This document shows, one piece after another, positions 27,004 to 37,941 of a DNA stretch of 64,000 bases. The stretch is from contig NZ_CP142523.1 in the NCBI RefSeq assembly GCF_036885605.1, positions 4,464,001 to 4,528,000 of the forward strand. The letters run 5' to 3'. The position numbers were made by a program, and so were the translations under genes. Source of the stretch: Janthinobacterium sp. TB1-E2 (GTDB lineage Bacteria; Pseudomonadota; Gammaproteobacteria; Burkholderiales; Burkholderiaceae_D). The first letter of the stretch is position 1. Each line of letters opens with the position of its first letter. Below the pieces are notes generated by a model. It made no database searches and was not told where the DNA came from. It saw nothing but the letters and a program-made list of their open reading frames with translations.

Positions 27004-28046
27004 GACGGCTGATCCGAGCTTTTACCCAGCCACAGCAGCGGATTGCCGCTGGCGCGCTGGTAGCCCGCTTCGCCCACCAGCAGGTCGAGCATCAGGCTGG
27101 CCAGATCGTCGGCCAGCGGCTCGACGTTGTAATCGTGTTCCTGGTTGAAGACTTTTCGATAGGTATGGCAGTCGTCGCAGGTTTCCGCGCGCGCCACCTT
27201 CTTCGGATCGTTCGCCTTGTTGGGCAGCTTGTCGTCCTTGGCCGTCACGGGGTCGAACGGCTTGGCGTCGGCCGCGTCCAGGCCCTGGTAGGCGATCTTG
27301 CCATTCTGTTCGCAGGTCGAGCACTTGACGCGCACCATATGCCATTCGCTTTCGCAAATGCCGCAGTGCAGGTAGCGGTAGCCCTGCGACTGGCCGCCGA
27401 TGCGGATCACGCTGGCGACCGGATGCGAGCCGCAGACGGGACACAGGGTGCCCGTTTCCAGATCCGGCACGCGCGCGGCGCGCAGTTCGCTGGCCGACAC
27501 CGACCATAGAATTTGCAGGGCGGCCGCGACGAATGGCGCATGCATGGGATTGAGGTTGTCGCCGTTTTCATCGAGCACGGCATCGGCGCAGGCGTCCAGC
27601 GCTGGCGCATCGAGCGCGCGCAGCTGGGCCAGCACCTGGGTCAGGCCGCCGGACAAGGCCGGCTGGCTTGCCGCCGTGGCGGCCAGTTCATCGAGCAGGC
27701 TGGCGAAAATGTCGCGCCAGACGGGCGGACGGGCGCCGCTGACGGGCAGCACCGGCATGCGGTGCTGGATGGCGCGGCGCAGCGCGTCGGGATCGGCGGC
27801 AGGCACGGCGCCGGGCGCCAGTTTTCCCACCACGGCCGCCTGCGCATCGGCCAGCGCGGCCATCAGCACCAGGTAGCCCTGCATGCCGGCATCGACGGGG
27901 ATGCCCTTGATGTTACCTTGCGCCAGTTCGCGCAGGCGCAAGGCGCGCGCCGTAAACAGGCTGCCAGGCTGCGGCAGCAGCAGGCGCGGAATCGCGTTGT
28001 GGTCCAGGCCTTCGATTTCGCCTGGCTGGAGTATGCGTTGTACCAA
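27000..28046 (-). CDS. fdhE: Formate dehydrogenase accessory protein FdhE
   Basis: A 348-residue cytoplasmic protein required for active respiratory formate dehydrogenase. Four CxxC pairs in the C-terminal half are visible (CPVCG, CGICE, CSTCE, CDDC), forming the rubredoxin-like iron sites. The only start that keeps the conserved [11 protein letters not shown]-terminus is TTG at 28046, with a weak GGGA upstream. A 66-bp nested palindrome separates it from fdoI. Confidence 0.92.
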   Translation of the reverse strand: MVQRILQPGEIEGLDHNAIPRLLLPQPGSLFTARALRLRELAQGNIKGIPVDAGMQGYLVLMAALADAQAAVVGKLAPGAVPAADPDALRRAIQHRMPVLPVSGARPPVWRDIFASLLDELAATAASQPALSGGLTQVLAQLRALDAPALDACADAVLDENGDNLNPMHAPFVAAALQILWSVSASELRAARVPDLETGTLCPVCGSHPVASVIRIGGQSQGYRYLHCGICESEWHMVRVKCSTCEQNGKIAYQGLDAADAKPFDPVTAKDDKLPNKANDPKKVARAETCDDCHTYRKVFNQEHDYNVEPLADDLASLMLDLLVGEAGYQRASGNPLLWLGKSSDQPS

Positions 28047-28123
28047 TGGAGTTTTCCCATCAAAAAAGGGGGCTGTAAAGTATTCTAATCGATATAGTGC
28101 AGCGCAAGCCGCAAAGGAAAACC

Positions 28124-28189
28124 GGGGTCAGTCCCTTCGGGATCGGAATGCGTTCCATTGGAACGCATTCCCCCGGCGGGTCTGACTCC
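28124..28189 (+). repeat. 66-bp nested palindromic repeat, copy 1
   Basis: Outer arms GGGGTCAGTCCC and GGGTCTGACTCC enclose a perfect inner hairpin of 13-base arms (GGAATGCGTTCCA, one central base). Copies of the same length lie at 58615 and 62712 (inverted). Located between fdoI and fdhE. Confidence 0.85.
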
Positions 28190-28225
28190 AGCTTTTGCAC
28201 TTGGGGCAAAACGTACCCTAACTGC

Positions 28226-28897
28226 CTACTTTCTCGTATTGCGGATCACCGATTCAAACCACTTCGGATGGTGCTTGCGCGCCCAGCCGTAGGTGACGGT
28301 GCCGCGCACCATGGCGCCGATCGAGCCCTTGACCCACAGGGCCGCGTAGATGTGCACGATGATGGCGCAGATGATGGCGAACGCGCAACCGGCATGCAGC
28401 AAGGCGGCAAAGCGCACCACGTCGATCGGGAAATAGAACGCGAAATACGCGCGCCAGATCACGATGCCCGACAACAGCAAGCCGATCATGCTGGCCAGCA
28501 GCACGAAGAACAGGATCTTCTGGCCGGCATTGTATTTGCCGATCTTCGGAAGCTTGTCTTCGCGGTTGTTGAGCACGTCGTCCATCTGCTTCAGCCACTG
28601 CTTGTCGCCGTCCTCGAACTTGTTGTGGTGCCAGAAGCGCACCACGAGGATCGCGAACGAGACGAACATCACCAGGCCGGCGAACGGATGCAGAATGCGC
28701 GTCCATTGCCCGCCGCCGAACAGATTCGCCAGCCACGCCATCGACGGATGGAACATGGCCAGCCCGGACAGGGCCAACATGACGAAGGTGATGGCCGTGA
28801 CCCAGTGATTCGTGCGCTCGTTCGGGTTGTAGCGTTCGATCAAGGGATTGCCATCCTTGTCGCGCAGCTTTCCATCATGCAGATCACTGTGGCTCAT
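28226..28897 (-). CDS. fdoI: Formate dehydrogenase cytochrome b556 (gamma) subunit
   Basis: A 223-residue membrane protein with four hydrophobic segments. Haem-ligand histidines occur in [31 protein letters not shown] and [14 protein letters not shown], matching the FdnI/FdoI family. It anchors the enzyme and passes electrons to quinone. Overlaps fdoH by 14 bases. Confidence 0.93.
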   Translation of the reverse strand: MSHSDLHDGKLRDKDGNPLIERYNPNERTNHWVTAITFVMLALSGLAMFHPSMAWLANLFGGGQWTRILHPFAGLVMFVSFAILVVRFWHHNKFEDGDKQWLKQMDDVLNNREDKLPKIGKYNAGQKILFFVLLASMIGLLLSGIVIWRAYFAFYFPIDVVRFAALLHAGCAFAIICAIIVHIYAALWVKGSIGAMVRGTVTYGWARKHHPKWFESVIRNTRK

Positions 28898-29807
28898 GGT
28901 CTTCCTCCCGTATACGCTTGGCCTCTTCCAGCGCTTCGTGCTCTTCGTCCTTGCTCACTTCGTTCGGACCGACACGCGTGTAATGGAACAGGCCTGCCAG
29001 GGCCGTGGCGGCCATGCCAGCCACCGCCAGCGGTTTGGACCAGCCCTTCCAGAAGCCCACCATCGGGCTGATGCGCGGGCGTTCCGGCAAGTTCGAATAC
29101 AGCTTCGGCTTGTCGGCATGGTGCAGCACGTACATCACGTGCGTGCCGCCCACGCCCAGCGGATCGTACAGGCCCGCGTTCTCGAAACCGCGCGACTTCA
29201 GGTCGACGATGCGTTCTTCCGCATGCACCTTCATGTCTTCCTTGGTGCCGAACACGATGGCGCCCGTCGGACATGTTTTCACGCAGGCCGGTTCCTGGCC
29301 CACGGCCACGCGGTCCGAGCACAAGGTGCACTTGTAGGCGCGGTCGTCCTTTTTCGAAATGCGGGGCACGTCGAAAGGACAGCCGGCCACGCAGTAGCCG
29401 CAGCCGATGCAGTTTTCCTGGTGGAAGTCCACGATGCCATTCGTGTACTGCACGATGGCGCCCGGCGCCGGACAGGCCTTCAGGCAGCCCGGGTCCTCGC
29501 AGTGCATGCAGCCGTCCTTGCGGATCAGCCACTCGAGGTTGCCGTCATTATTTTCGTGTTCGGCAAAACGCATCACCGTCCACGATTGCGGCGTCAGGTC
29601 CGTCGGATTGTCATAGGTGCCATGGTTTTCGCCGACTTCGTCACGCAAGTCGTTCCATTCCATGCACGCCGTCTGGCAAGCCTTGCAGCCGATGCACTTC
29701 GACACATCGATCAGCTTGGCCACGGTGCCCGTCACCGGGCTGCGTGCTTGCGGCGGGGTCACCGTGGTAGCCGACAGGCGCCGGATATCTAAGGATTGCA
29801 GTGCCAT
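28884..29807 (-). CDS. fdoH: Formate dehydrogenase iron-sulfur (beta) subunit
   Basis: A 307-residue protein with four 4Fe-4S clusters: [37 protein letters not shown] and [23 protein letters not shown]-terminal membrane helix ([17 protein letters not shown]) tethers it to the periplasmic face. It wires the molybdopterin subunit to cytochrome b556. It follows fdoG by about a dozen bases. Confidence 0.95.
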   Translation of the reverse strand: MALQSLDIRRLSATTVTPPQARSPVTGTVAKLIDVSKCIGCKACQTACMEWNDLRDEVGENHGTYDNPTDLTPQSWTVMRFAEHENNDGNLEWLIRKDGCMHCEDPGCLKACPAPGAIVQYTNGIVDFHQENCIGCGYCVAGCPFDVPRISKKDDRAYKCTLCSDRVAVGQEPACVKTCPTGAIVFGTKEDMKVHAEERIVDLKSRGFENAGLYDPLGVGGTHVMYVLHHADKPKLYSNLPERPRISPMVGFWKGWSKPLAVAGMAATALAGLFHYTRVGPNEVSKDEEHEALEEAKRIREEDHEPQ

Positions 29808-29820
29808 TATTGAGCTCCCA

Positions 29821-32800
29821 TCATGCTTTTTCCACCTTCACGAGGAAGGACTTGAATTCCGGCGTTTGCGAATTCGCATCCCCCACGCCCGGCGTCAGGG
29901 TATTGATCAGATACCCCGGCTTGGCCACACCCGTAAAGCCCCAGTGCAGCGGCAGGCCCACGGTATGCACCGGCTTGCCTTCGATCATCAAAGCCTTGAT
30001 GCGCTTGGTGACGACGGCCTTGGCGATGATGTGGCCCCGCTTGGAACTGACGCGCACTTCACCGCCGGCAACGACACCGATGCTTTTCGCCAGCTCTTCG
30101 CCGATTTCAACGAATTGCTGCGGCTGGATGATGGCATTCAGGCGTGCATGCTTGGTCCAGTAATGAAAATGCTCGGTCAGGCGGTAGCTGGTGGCCACAT
30201 GCGGATATTCCTCATGCGTGCCGAACATTTTCCGGTCATCGGCGAACACGCGCGCGGCCGGATTGCTGGTCGCTTGCGGGTTTTTCGGATGCATGGGGTT
30301 GTAGCCCAGCGGATTTTCAAACGGCTCGTAATGCTCGGGGAACGGACCTTCGGCCATGGCGCCACGCGCAAAGAAACGCGCCACACCCTCGCCCAGCATG
30401 ATGAACGGACCCATGCCATTTTCCGGCGGTTCATCGACCTTGAAGTCGGGAATATCGGCCCCGCTCCAGTTCGTGCCATTCCACTCGATGAGTTTACGGG
30501 TCGGGTCGAAAGGCTTGCCCTTCAAGTCGCACGAAGCGCGGTTGTACAGCACGCGGCGGTTCGCCGGCCACGCCCAGGCCCAGCCCAAGGTCTGGCCGAT
30601 GCCGGTCGGGTCGCTATTGTCGCGCCGTCCCATCTGGTTGCCCGCCTGCGTCCAGCTGCCGGCGAAGATCCAGCAACCGCTGGTGGTGCTGCCATCGTCG
30701 CGCAATTGCGCAAACGAGGCCAGCTGCTCACCCTTCTTCACCAGCAGCTTGGTCGGATCCTTGGGATCGTACAAGTCGGCCAGCGCCTTGCCGTTAAATT
30801 CGCGGGCGATTTCTTCGGGCTGCGGGTTATGCGGCTGCGCATAATTCCACGTCAGGTTGACGATAGGATCGGGGAACTTGCCGCCCTCTTTCTGGTACAT
30901 GCTGCGCATGCGCAGGAACAGGCCCGACATGATCTCGAGGTCGCTGCGCGCCTGGCCCGGCGGTTCGGCCGCCTGCCAGTGCCACTGCAAGACGCGCGAG
31001 GAACTCACGAGCGAACCGCGTTCCTCGGCGAAGCAGCTGGTCGGCAGGCGGAACACTTCCGTCATGATCTTGGTCGGATCGACTTCGTGGTACTGCCCGT
31101 GCGCCTTCCAGAATTCGCCCGTTTCCACGGCCAGCGGATCCATGATGACGAGGAACTTCAGCTTCGACAGCGCTTCCGTGACCTTCTGCTTGTTCGGCGC
31201 GGACGCCAGCACATTGAAGCCCTGGCAGATATAGCCCGTCATCTTGCCTTGATGCATGTTCTCGATCGCTTGCATCAAGTCATACGGCTTGTCGAGCTTT
31301 GGCAGGTAGTCGAAGGCGTAGTTATTGTCCGCGGTGGCAAAGTCGCCCCACCACGTCTTCATGAAGCTGACGTGGAATTTGCGGTAATTGCTCCAGTAGC
31401 TGAGCTGGTTAGGCCGCAGCGGCTTGGTGGCGCGCGCGGCGATATAGCCATCGAAATCCTGCTCGGACTCGTTCGGCAAGGTCATGTAACCCGGCAACAG
31501 GTTCGACATCAGGCCCAGATCGGTCAGACCCTGGATGTTCGAGTGGCCGCGCAAGGCGTTCATGCCGCCGCCGGCGATGCCCATATTGCCCAGCAACAGC
31601 TGCACCATGGCGCCCGTGCGGATGGTTTGCGCACCGGTCGAGTGGTGCGTCCAGCCCAGCGCGTACAGGATGGTACCGGCGCGTCCCGGCACGGCGGTCG
31701 AAGCCAGGGCTTCCGCCACCTTGTGGAACTTGTCGGCCGACACGCCGCACGTACGTTCGACCATCTCGGTCGTGTAGCGTGCGTAGTGCTTCTTCATCAT
31801 CTGGTAGACGCAGCGCGGGTGTTCCAGGGTCGGGTCGACCTTGGCATAGCCGTCTTCGCCGATCTCGTAATCCCAGGTGGCCTTGTCGGTGTACTTGCCT
31901 TTTTCCTTGTCGAAACCCGAGAACAGGCCGTCCTCGAACGCATAGTCTTCGCGCACGATGAAGGGCATGTCCGTGTAGTTGCGCACGTACTCATGCTGGA
32001 TCTTGTCGTTCGTCAGCAGATAATTGATGATCGCGCCGAGGAAGACGATGTCCGTGCCGGTACGCGTGGCGCAGTAGTAATCTGCCACGGATGCGGTACG
32101 GGTAAAACGCGGATCGACAACGATCAGCTTGGCCTTGTTATGCGCCTTCGCTTCCGTTACCCATTTGAATCCGCAAGGATGTGCTTCTGCTGCATTGCCG
32201 CCCATGACCAGGATCACGTCGGCATTCTTGATATCGACCCAATGATTCGTCATCGCGCCACGGCCAAACGTCGGGGCAAGACCTGCCACCGTCGGTCCGT
32301 GTCATACACGCGCCTGATTATCAAAGGTCAGCATCCCCATGCTGCGCACTGTCTTGTGGGTCAAATACCCGACCTCATTGCTGCCGGCGGACGCGGCAAG
32401 CATGCCGGTGGAGAGCCAGCGGTTGACGGTCTTGCCGTCGGCATTCTTTTCGATCAGATTGGCGTCGCGGTCATCCTTCATCAGGCGCGCGATCTTGTCG
32501 AGCGCCACATCCCAGGAGATCGGTTGCCATTCCGTGCCGCCCGGTGCGCGGTATTCGGGCACTTTCAGGCGGTTCGGGCTGTGGATGAAGTCGACCAGGC
32601 TGGCGCCTTTCGGGCACAGGGTGCCGCGGTTCACCGGGTGATCGGCATCGCCTTCCACGTGGATGATGCTGGAGACGGCATTTTTCGCGCCGTCGCCCAG
32701 CCCATACAGCAGGACGCCGCATCCTACCGAACAGTAGGGACAGGTATTGCGTGTCTCGGTCGTGCGAGACAGCTTGTATTGCCGCACTTCCGCCATCGCC

Positions 32801-32892
32801 TGGCCCGGTGCGAAACCGAGCAGGGCGAGGCTGGAACCAGCAATGGTCGCGCCAGTTACCCGAAGGAACTGGCGCCTGGACATCTGAACCAT
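29821..32892 (-). CDS. fdoG: Selenocysteine-containing formate dehydrogenase, major (alpha) subunit
   Basis: 1023 residues if the in-frame TGA at 32302-32304 is read as selenocysteine 197. The flanks NQARV-U-HGPTVA match the FdnG/FdoG active site, and a SECIS hairpin follows directly. The twin-arginine signal is SRRQFLRV, and a 4Fe-4S site is CPYCSVGCG...CPKG. The molybdopterin domains run to the end. It oxidises formate to CO2 in the periplasm. Start 32892 has GAGG seven bases upstream. The whole selenium machinery except selD is downstream. Confidence 0.95.
32269..32294 (-). promoter_or_regulatory. SECIS hairpin of fdoG
   Basis: Beginning 8 bases after the UGA, the minus strand folds as CGACGG, bulged T, GGCA, loop GGTCT, TGCC, CCGACG. 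The stem has one A-A mismatch. The bulged U and a GGUC apical loop are the SelB-recognised features of bacterial SECIS elements in formate dehydrogenase mRNAs. Confidence 0.9.
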
Positions 32893-32923
32893 ATTCAGGC
32901 CTCTATGATGTGAGTAAATAAAA

Positions 32924-32987
32924 GTCATACGGCGTCGTGGTCGTGTCATATCACCAAGATATAAGCACCATGCCTGTGCCGTATGAC
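32924..32987. repeat. Spaced inverted repeat in the fdoG leader
   Basis: Perfect 10-base arms GTCATACGGC (32924-32933) and GCCGTATGAC (32978-32987), 44 bases apart, 32-95 bases upstream of the fdoG start. They could be two operator half-sites or a long hairpin in the leader RNA. I know of no matching factor. Confidence 0.5.
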
Positions 32988-33130
32988 ATCATTTTACCCC
33001 TCAATCCCGATCAAGGCTCAGTTCGCCGGAGAAGGTTTCCTTTAGTCAACGTTAATTTGGCGATACCGAACGTTCCCTCTAAACAATGCCAGCCTGCCCC
33101 GCGCGCTTGCACATCGCTACCCACCCATGC

Positions 33131-33157
33131 AAAAAAACCCGCTCGCAAGCGGGTTTT
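33131..33157 (-). terminator. Rho-independent terminator of the siderophore receptor gene
   Basis: On the minus strand AAAACCCGCT-TGCG-AGCGGGTTTT followed by more T, 16 bases after the receptor stop codon. Confidence 0.85.
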
Positions 33158-33172
33158 CGGGGGCAGAAAAAG

Positions 33173-35332
33173 TTACAGGCTGTAGCGCAAGGTCAGCGCC
33201 ACATTGCGTGGCGCGCCTGGCAAGCTCAGGTTCGGGCTGGAACCGTGACCCGACACGATGTAGCGCGTGTCGCCGATATTGTTGACGTTCAGCTGCACTT
33301 CATAGCGGCCCGTGCGGTACGCGGCCATGACGTCGGCCGTCACGTAGCCTGGCAGCACCACCGTGTTGCCCTGATTGGCGAAGCGGCTGCCGACGGCATT
33401 CGCGCCACCGCCCACCGTGAAGCCGTGGCCCAGGTCTTTCGTCACCCACAAGTTGGCCATGTTGCGCGCCGTCAAAGTAGCGCGCTTGCCCTTGATGGCG
33501 ACGGCGCTCGGCGTCGTCGTGCCCGGCGCATTCACGCTGCGGTCGACGGCGATGGAATCGGTGATGGTGGCGTCCAGGTAGGCGTAGCCGGCCATCATTT
33601 TCCAGCCATCGTGCAAGTCCGCGTTGAAGGTCAGCTCCAGGCCATCCGTGCGCTGCGTGCCGACCGGCACGATGCGGTTCGTGATCGGGTCGCTGGTCTT
33701 GATATTGTCGCGTTCCAGGCGGAACAGGGACACGGTGGCGTTGGCGCGGCCGCCCCACAGGTCGTACTTGGCGCCCACTTCCGTGTTGCGCGTGGTTTCC
33801 GGCGCCAGGTCGGCATTATTGGCGGCCAGGGCGAAGTTCTCGCCGCTCGGCTGAAACGAGCGGCTCCACGACGCATAGTACGACTGCGTCGCGCCCGGTT
33901 GCCAGACGAGGCCGGCGCGGGGGCTGTAAGCCGAATCCGTGCGCGACAGATTGGCCGTCGTCACACCAAGCGCATTGGCCAGGCGCGACTGCTGCTTGTA
34001 GCGGTCGTAGCGCAGGCCGGCCAGCGCCTTCCACTCGTCGTTGATACTGATGGCGTCCTGCACATAGGCAGCGGCCGTGTCATAGGTACCAAAGGTATCG
34101 CCGCGCGCGCCCAGCTTGGTCCGGTCGACAACGGGTAGCACGGGATTGAAGATCGACACGGGCTTCGCAGGTGGCAATACAGCGATGGCGGCCCAACTGT
34201 TGGCATCCTTGTTTTGCTTGCCGAATTCGGCGCCGTACAGCACTTCATGGCGCAAGGTGCCCGTGACCAGCTTTTGCGTCAGTTCCGTCTGGTTGAACCA
34301 GCCGCTTTCGTCACGGTTCAGCTTGGCGTGACCGAGGCTCATCGTGCCCTTGACTTCGTTGACGTTGCCGGAAATATTCGTGTTGTTGCGGTCCAGGTGG
34401 TAATCGTAATAACGGAAGGCATTGCGCAACGACAAGCTATCGCTGAACTTGTGCGTCAGGGTGGCGGCCGTGGAGACCACGCGCGACTGGCTGAAGTCCG
34501 CATCGCGGGCATTCGCGGCGCCAAAATAGGTGCCCGCATCGACGGCGACGGGACGGCCTTGGTAGGACGGGATGCCGAAGTCCGTCAGGCGACGGTCTTC
34601 CAGGTAATCGCCCTGCAGCAGCAATTTGGTGGCGCCGGACAGGCGGATGGCCACGGAAGGCGACAGCGCCGTGCGGTTGATGAATTGCTGGTCGCGGTAG
34701 CTGTCCGACAATTCGCGCGCGCCCGTGAAGCGCCAGTCCACCGTCTCGCCGACGCGGCCCACGTCGACTTCGCCGCGGCGCCCTGCCGTGTTGGTCAGGC
34801 TCAGGGCCACGTCCGTGATGTCCACGCCCGGCTTTTTGGTGATGCGGTTCACCAGACCACCCGAGGAACCGCGGCCGTACAGCACGGCGGCCGGTCCCTT
34901 GATCACTTCCAGGCGCTCCACATTCGACAGGTCGCGAAAATACAGGGCGTCATCGCGGAAGCCGTCGACGAACTGGTCGCCAATGGCCGTGAAGCCGCGG
35001 ATGAATATCTGGTCGCGCTGGCCGTCGCCTGTGGACAGACCCACGCCGGGGATGTTCTTCATGATGTCCTGGATCGACATGGCGTTCTGGTCGCGGATGA
35101 CGGCGGCCGGCACCACGTTGATCGTCTGCGGCACGTCGCGCAGGGCCATTTCCGTCTTGGTGCCGCTGGCCGAGGTGGCGGCGACATAGCCATCCTTGTC
35201 CTTCGATGCCGTCACGGTGACGGCTGGCAAACTTTCCTGCGCCCAGGCCGCCAATGGCGTGGCGCCGAAGGTCAAGGCGCCCAGTACGGCGATGGTGATC
35301 GGTTTGAATCCTGGCTTGCGACGTTGCTGCAT
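33173..35332 (-). CDS. TonB-dependent siderophore receptor
   Basis: A 719-residue outer-membrane receptor with signal peptide (residues 1-31, AAWAQESL). The TonB box region is LPAVTVTAS; the plug contains LRDVPQTINVVPAAVIRDQ, IQDIMKNIPGV, RDQIFIRGF and VIKGPAAVLYGRGSSGGLVNRITKKP; the barrel ends ALTLRYSL. It resembles Fiu-type catecholate siderophore receptors, but the ligand is not proven. A strong Fur box lies 23 bases upstream of the start, so it is iron-repressed. Confidence 0.9.
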   Translation of the reverse strand: MQQRRKPGFKPITIAVLGALTFGATPLAAWAQESLPAVTVTASKDKDGYVAATSASGTKTEMALRDVPQTINVVPAAVIRDQNAMSIQDIMKNIPGVGLSTGDGQRDQIFIRGFTAIGDQFVDGFRDDALYFRDLSNVERLEVIKGPAAVLYGRGSSGGLVNRITKKPGVDITDVALSLTNTAGRRGEVDVGRVGETVDWRFTGARELSDSYRDQQFINRTALSPSVAIRLSGATKLLLQGDYLEDRRLTDFGIPSYQGRPVAVDAGTYFGAANARDADFSQSRVVSTAATLTHKFSDSLSLRNAFRYYDYHLDRNNTNISGNVNEVKGTMSLGHAKLNRDESGWFNQTELTQKLVTGTLRHEVLYGAEFGKQNKDANSWAAIAVLPPAKPVSIFNPVLPVVDRTKLGARGDTFGTYDTAAAYVQDAISINDEWKALAGLRYDRYKQQSRLANALGVTTANLSRTDSAYSPRAGLVWQPGATQSYYASWSRSFQPSGENFALAANNADLAPETTRNTEVGAKYDLWGGRANATVSLFRLERDNIKTSDPITNRIVPVGTQRTDGLELTFNADLHDGWKMMAGYAYLDATITDSIAVDRSVNAPGTTTPSAVAIKGKRATLTARNMANLWVTKDLGHGFTVGGGANAVGSRFANQGNTVVLPGYVTADVMAAYRTGRYEVQLNVNNIGDTRYIVSGHGSSPNLSLPGAPRNVALTLRYSL

Positions 35333-35354
35333 ACAATTCCCTGGTCGATGTTTT

Positions 35355-35379
35355 AATACGAATGATTATCATTAGTATT
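35355..35379. promoter_or_regulatory. Fur box of the siderophore receptor gene
   Basis: A 25-base near-perfect dyad: AATAC, one mismatch, AATGAT, central T, ATCATT, one mismatch, GTATT. It matches the 19-base Fur consensus and is placed to block the receptor promoter. Confidence 0.85.
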
Positions 35380-35714
35380 TTATCAGGCAAGCCTGCGTAA
35401 AGTAAGCACTTCTGTAAGTGATAGTACTTATGGACTAGGTACTTGATGTAAAAACACAACAGGAAATCAATATCAAAAAATAATTAAAATTGCTTTGAAA
35501 AACTATTTCTCTGCGTCAATGCTATACTTGCGGCTTGCTGGACAGCGGTCAGCCTGACCGACATGCCCCTTGCTTCACCTCCAACGCCACGCTCAGCGCG
35601 GCGCGCCGCACAGCCATCACGCGGCACCCGAAGACCCCGATCCCCTGCGCCTTGCGGCGCCTGTCCGCCCCTGCTGGCGGCGGCGATCATGACTATTAAA
35701 CTGTTAGGAATTAC
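35380..35714. other. Intergenic region between receptor and chemoreceptor genes
   Basis: A+T-rich up to about 35520 with TATACT near 35523 as a possible -10 of the chemoreceptor gene, then a G+C-rich leader of about 180 bases with several small dyads. I could not recognise a known riboswitch or a sigma-28 promoter. The ribosome site is TTAGGAATTAC before the ATG. Confidence 0.35.
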
Positions 35715-37430
35715 ATGAAAAACCTGAACATCGGCAGCCGCCTTGGCGTCGGCTTTGCTGTCGTATTGCTGTTGCTTGCCGCCTTGACCATCACCGCCCT
35801 CGTGCGCATGCAAACGGCCAGCGACCTGACTTACCGTCTCATCAATACCAGCATCAAGAACCAGCGCATGGTGGCCGAATGGTCGAAGATCATTGAACTC
35901 AACAGCGTGCGCGGCGTCGCCTCGTTCGAGATCACCGATCCCGTCGTGCGCGCCAAGATCGAGGAAGACTTGAAAGTCGATGCGGAGCGTTCCAGCAAGC
36001 TGCAGGACGACATCGTCGCCTCCCTGCTCAACCCGGCCGTGATCGAGCAATTCAAGGTCGTGCGCAAGGTGCGCACCGACTATGTGACGACGCGCGCACG
36101 CGCCTTCAAGATGAAGGCCGACGGCGATATGGCGGGTGCCAAAGTCGTGTTCGACAAGGAAGTCGCGCCGATCACCGTGGCCTATCTGGCCGAAGTCAAG
36201 CGCTTTGCCACCATGCAGATCAAGGCGGCCGACGGCGTCGGCAACAGCATCATCGAAGCCTACAGCGGCACCCGCGTCTTCCTGATCACCATGGGCGTGC
36301 TGGCCGTGCTGATGGGCATCGGCTTCGCGTGGTGGATCACGCGCTCGATCACTGGCCCCATCCGCGCTGCCGTGAAAGTGGCGGAAACCGTGGCAGCGGG
36401 CGACCTGACCAGCACCATCACGGCGCAAGGCCGCGATGAAACGGGCCAGCTGATGCACGCCTTGAAAACCATGAACGACAGCCTCGTCGGCATCGTGGGA
36501 CAAGTGCGCAGCGGTACCGACACCATCGCCACGGCATCGGCCGAAATCGCCGCCGGCAACCAGGACTTGTCGTCGCGCACAGAACAGCAAGCCAGCTCGC
36601 TGGAAGAAACGGCCTCGTCGATGGAAGAACTGACCTCGACCGTCAAGCAAAACGCCGACAATGCGCGCCAGGCAAATAAACTGGCCGGCGACGCGGCCGG
36701 CATCGCCAGCCGCGGCGGCGCCGTGGTGGCCGAAGTGGTCGCCACCATGGGCGAGATCAATACCTCGTCGAAGAAAATCGTCGACATCATTTCCGTCATC
36801 GACGGCATCGCCTTCCAGACCAACATCCTGGCACTGAACGCAGCCGTGGAAGCGGCGCGCGCCGGCGAACAGGGCCGCGGCTTCGCCGTCGTGGCAACCG
36901 AGGTGCGCAACCTGGCGCAACGCTCGGCAGCGGCGGCAAAAGAAATCAAGGGATTGATCGACGACTCCGTGCAAAAAGTCGATGTGGGCACGGACCTGGT
37001 CGACAAGGCCGGCAAGACGATGGAAGAAATCGTGCAAAGCATCGGCTTCGTCACGTCCATCATGAGCGAGATCAGCAACGCCAGCGAAGAGCAGAGCGCG
37101 GGCATCGAGCAAGTCAACCAGGCCATTTCCGAAATGGATCAAGTGACCCAGCAAAATGCGGCGCTGGTGGAAGAAGCGTCGGCAGCGGCCGAAGCGATGC
37201 AGGAACAGGCGAGCGAACTGGCGCAGGTGGTCAGCGTCTTCCGCCTCGATGCCAACGCGGCGGCGACCGACCGTTTCAGCGTGAAAGCGGCACAACGCAG
37301 CGCGCCGGCCACTCCGACAACTGCGGCCGCACCAGCCCGCAAGGCCTCGGCCCCTGCCCTGCGCCTGCCCGTGACACGCACCAGCAGCAAGGCAACGGCA
37401 CCGGCCGAAGGCGAGTGGGAAGAGTTCTAA
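35715..37430 (+). CDS. Methyl-accepting chemotaxis protein
   Basis: A 571-residue chemoreceptor. TM1 (about residues 10-32), a periplasmic four-helix-bundle sensor (35-185), TM2 (about 193-212), HAMP ([20 protein letters not shown]) and a long signalling coiled coil with the hairpin tip [20 protein letters not shown]. The protein ends EGEWEEF, an acidic W-E-x-F pentapeptide like the CheR/CheB tether of high-abundance receptors, after an Ala/Pro/Thr-rich linker. The ligand is unknown; no che genes are adjacent. Confidence 0.92.
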   Translation: MKNLNIGSRLGVGFAVVLLLLAALTITALVRMQTASDLTYRLINTSIKNQRMVAEWSKIIELNSVRGVASFEITDPVVRAKIEEDLKVDAERSSKLQDDIVASLLNPAVIEQFKVVRKVRTDYVTTRARAFKMKADGDMAGAKVVFDKEVAPITVAYLAEVKRFATMQIKAADGVGNSIIEAYSGTRVFLITMGVLAVLMGIGFAWWITRSITGPIRAAVKVAETVAAGDLTSTITAQGRDETGQLMHALKTMNDSLVGIVGQVRSGTDTIATASAEIAAGNQDLSSRTEQQASSLEETASSMEELTSTVKQNADNARQANKLAGDAAGIASRGGAVVAEVVATMGEINTSSKKIVDIISVIDGIAFQTNILALNAAVEAARAGEQGRGFAVVATEVRNLAQRSAAAAKEIKGLIDDSVQKVDVGTDLVDKAGKTMEEIVQSIGFVTSIMSEISNASEEQSAGIEQVNQAISEMDQVTQQNAALVEEASAAAEAMQEQASELAQVVSVFRLDANAAATDRFSVKAAQRSAPATPTTAAAPARKASAPALRLPVTRTSSKATAPAEGEWEEF

Positions 37431-37455
37431 ATTTTCTTCAGCAAGCCCTGCGGCA

Positions 37456-37908
37456 TCAAGCCGCGCGGGCTTGCGCTTGGGCGATCAGTGCCGCCAGTTC
37501 GCGCGGCACGGATTGTCCCAGGAATTCCAGCGCCAGCGCTTCCGGATCGATGGCGGCGTCCGCTGGCAAGCCGTGCTCGAAGCCGCCCACCATGGTGCGG
37601 CAAAAATGCGGCGATTCCGCCCGCGTTTCCACATACCAGCAACCCGCATGGCCTTGCACGAAGTATTCGCCGATAAAGTAGCCGAGCATGGTTTTCACCC
37701 ACTGCCAGCTTTCGTCGCGGATGACGATGGTGCGCATGGCCGCGTCGATGTACGGCAGGTATTCGGCCGCATTGGTCAGCACTTCGTGCGCAGGCTGGAT
37801 GCCCAGGCGTTCGACAAAGTTCACCAGCGATGCGCCCAGCGCGTCATAGTAGGCATCAAAAGCCGTTTGGCTTTGCTGCAATAATTGCTCTTGTTCGTAC
37901 GACAGCAT
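37456..37908 (-). CDS. Conserved hypothetical protein
   Basis: A 150-residue protein I do not recognise. It is acidic, mainly helical by composition (MLSYEQEQLLQQSQTAFDAY, AIDPEALALEFLGQ) with an aromatic centre (WQWVKTMLGYFIGEYF, CWYVETRAESPHFCRTMVGG). No signal peptide or membrane helix is seen. Codon use matches the neighbours and it lies 33 bases downstream of the sulP gene on the same strand, so it may be co-transcribed. Confidence 0.65.
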   Translation of the reverse strand: MLSYEQEQLLQQSQTAFDAYYDALGASLVNFVERLGIQPAHEVLTNAAEYLPYIDAAMRTIVIRDESWQWVKTMLGYFIGEYFVQGHAGCWYVETRAESPHFCRTMVGGFEHGLPADAAIDPEALALEFLGQSVPRELAALIAQAQARAA

Positions 37909-37941
37909 TCACACTCCACAGACATTCAACAATCCCATATT

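Noticed and set aside
32302..32304. In-frame TGA read as a nonsense mutation splitting fdoG
   Set aside because: Flanking residues match the Sec active site of FdnG/FdoG, a SECIS hairpin follows, and selA, selB and tRNA-Sec are adjacent.
29617..32913. Very long plus-strand open frame (about 1100 codons) opposite fdoG
   Set aside because: It is the antisense shadow of the conserved formate dehydrogenase; the translation shows no family motif and is rich in His/Arg/Gln, typical of reversed high-G+C codons.
33001..33014. Possible FNR site upstream of fdoG (TCAATCCCGATCAA)
   Set aside because: Only one half-site is perfect and the other matches 3 of 5 bases; much weaker than the site before ompW.
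35540..35700. G+C-rich leader of the chemoreceptor as a c-di-GMP riboswitch
   Set aside because: I could not find the conserved GEMM core sequences or a matching fold.
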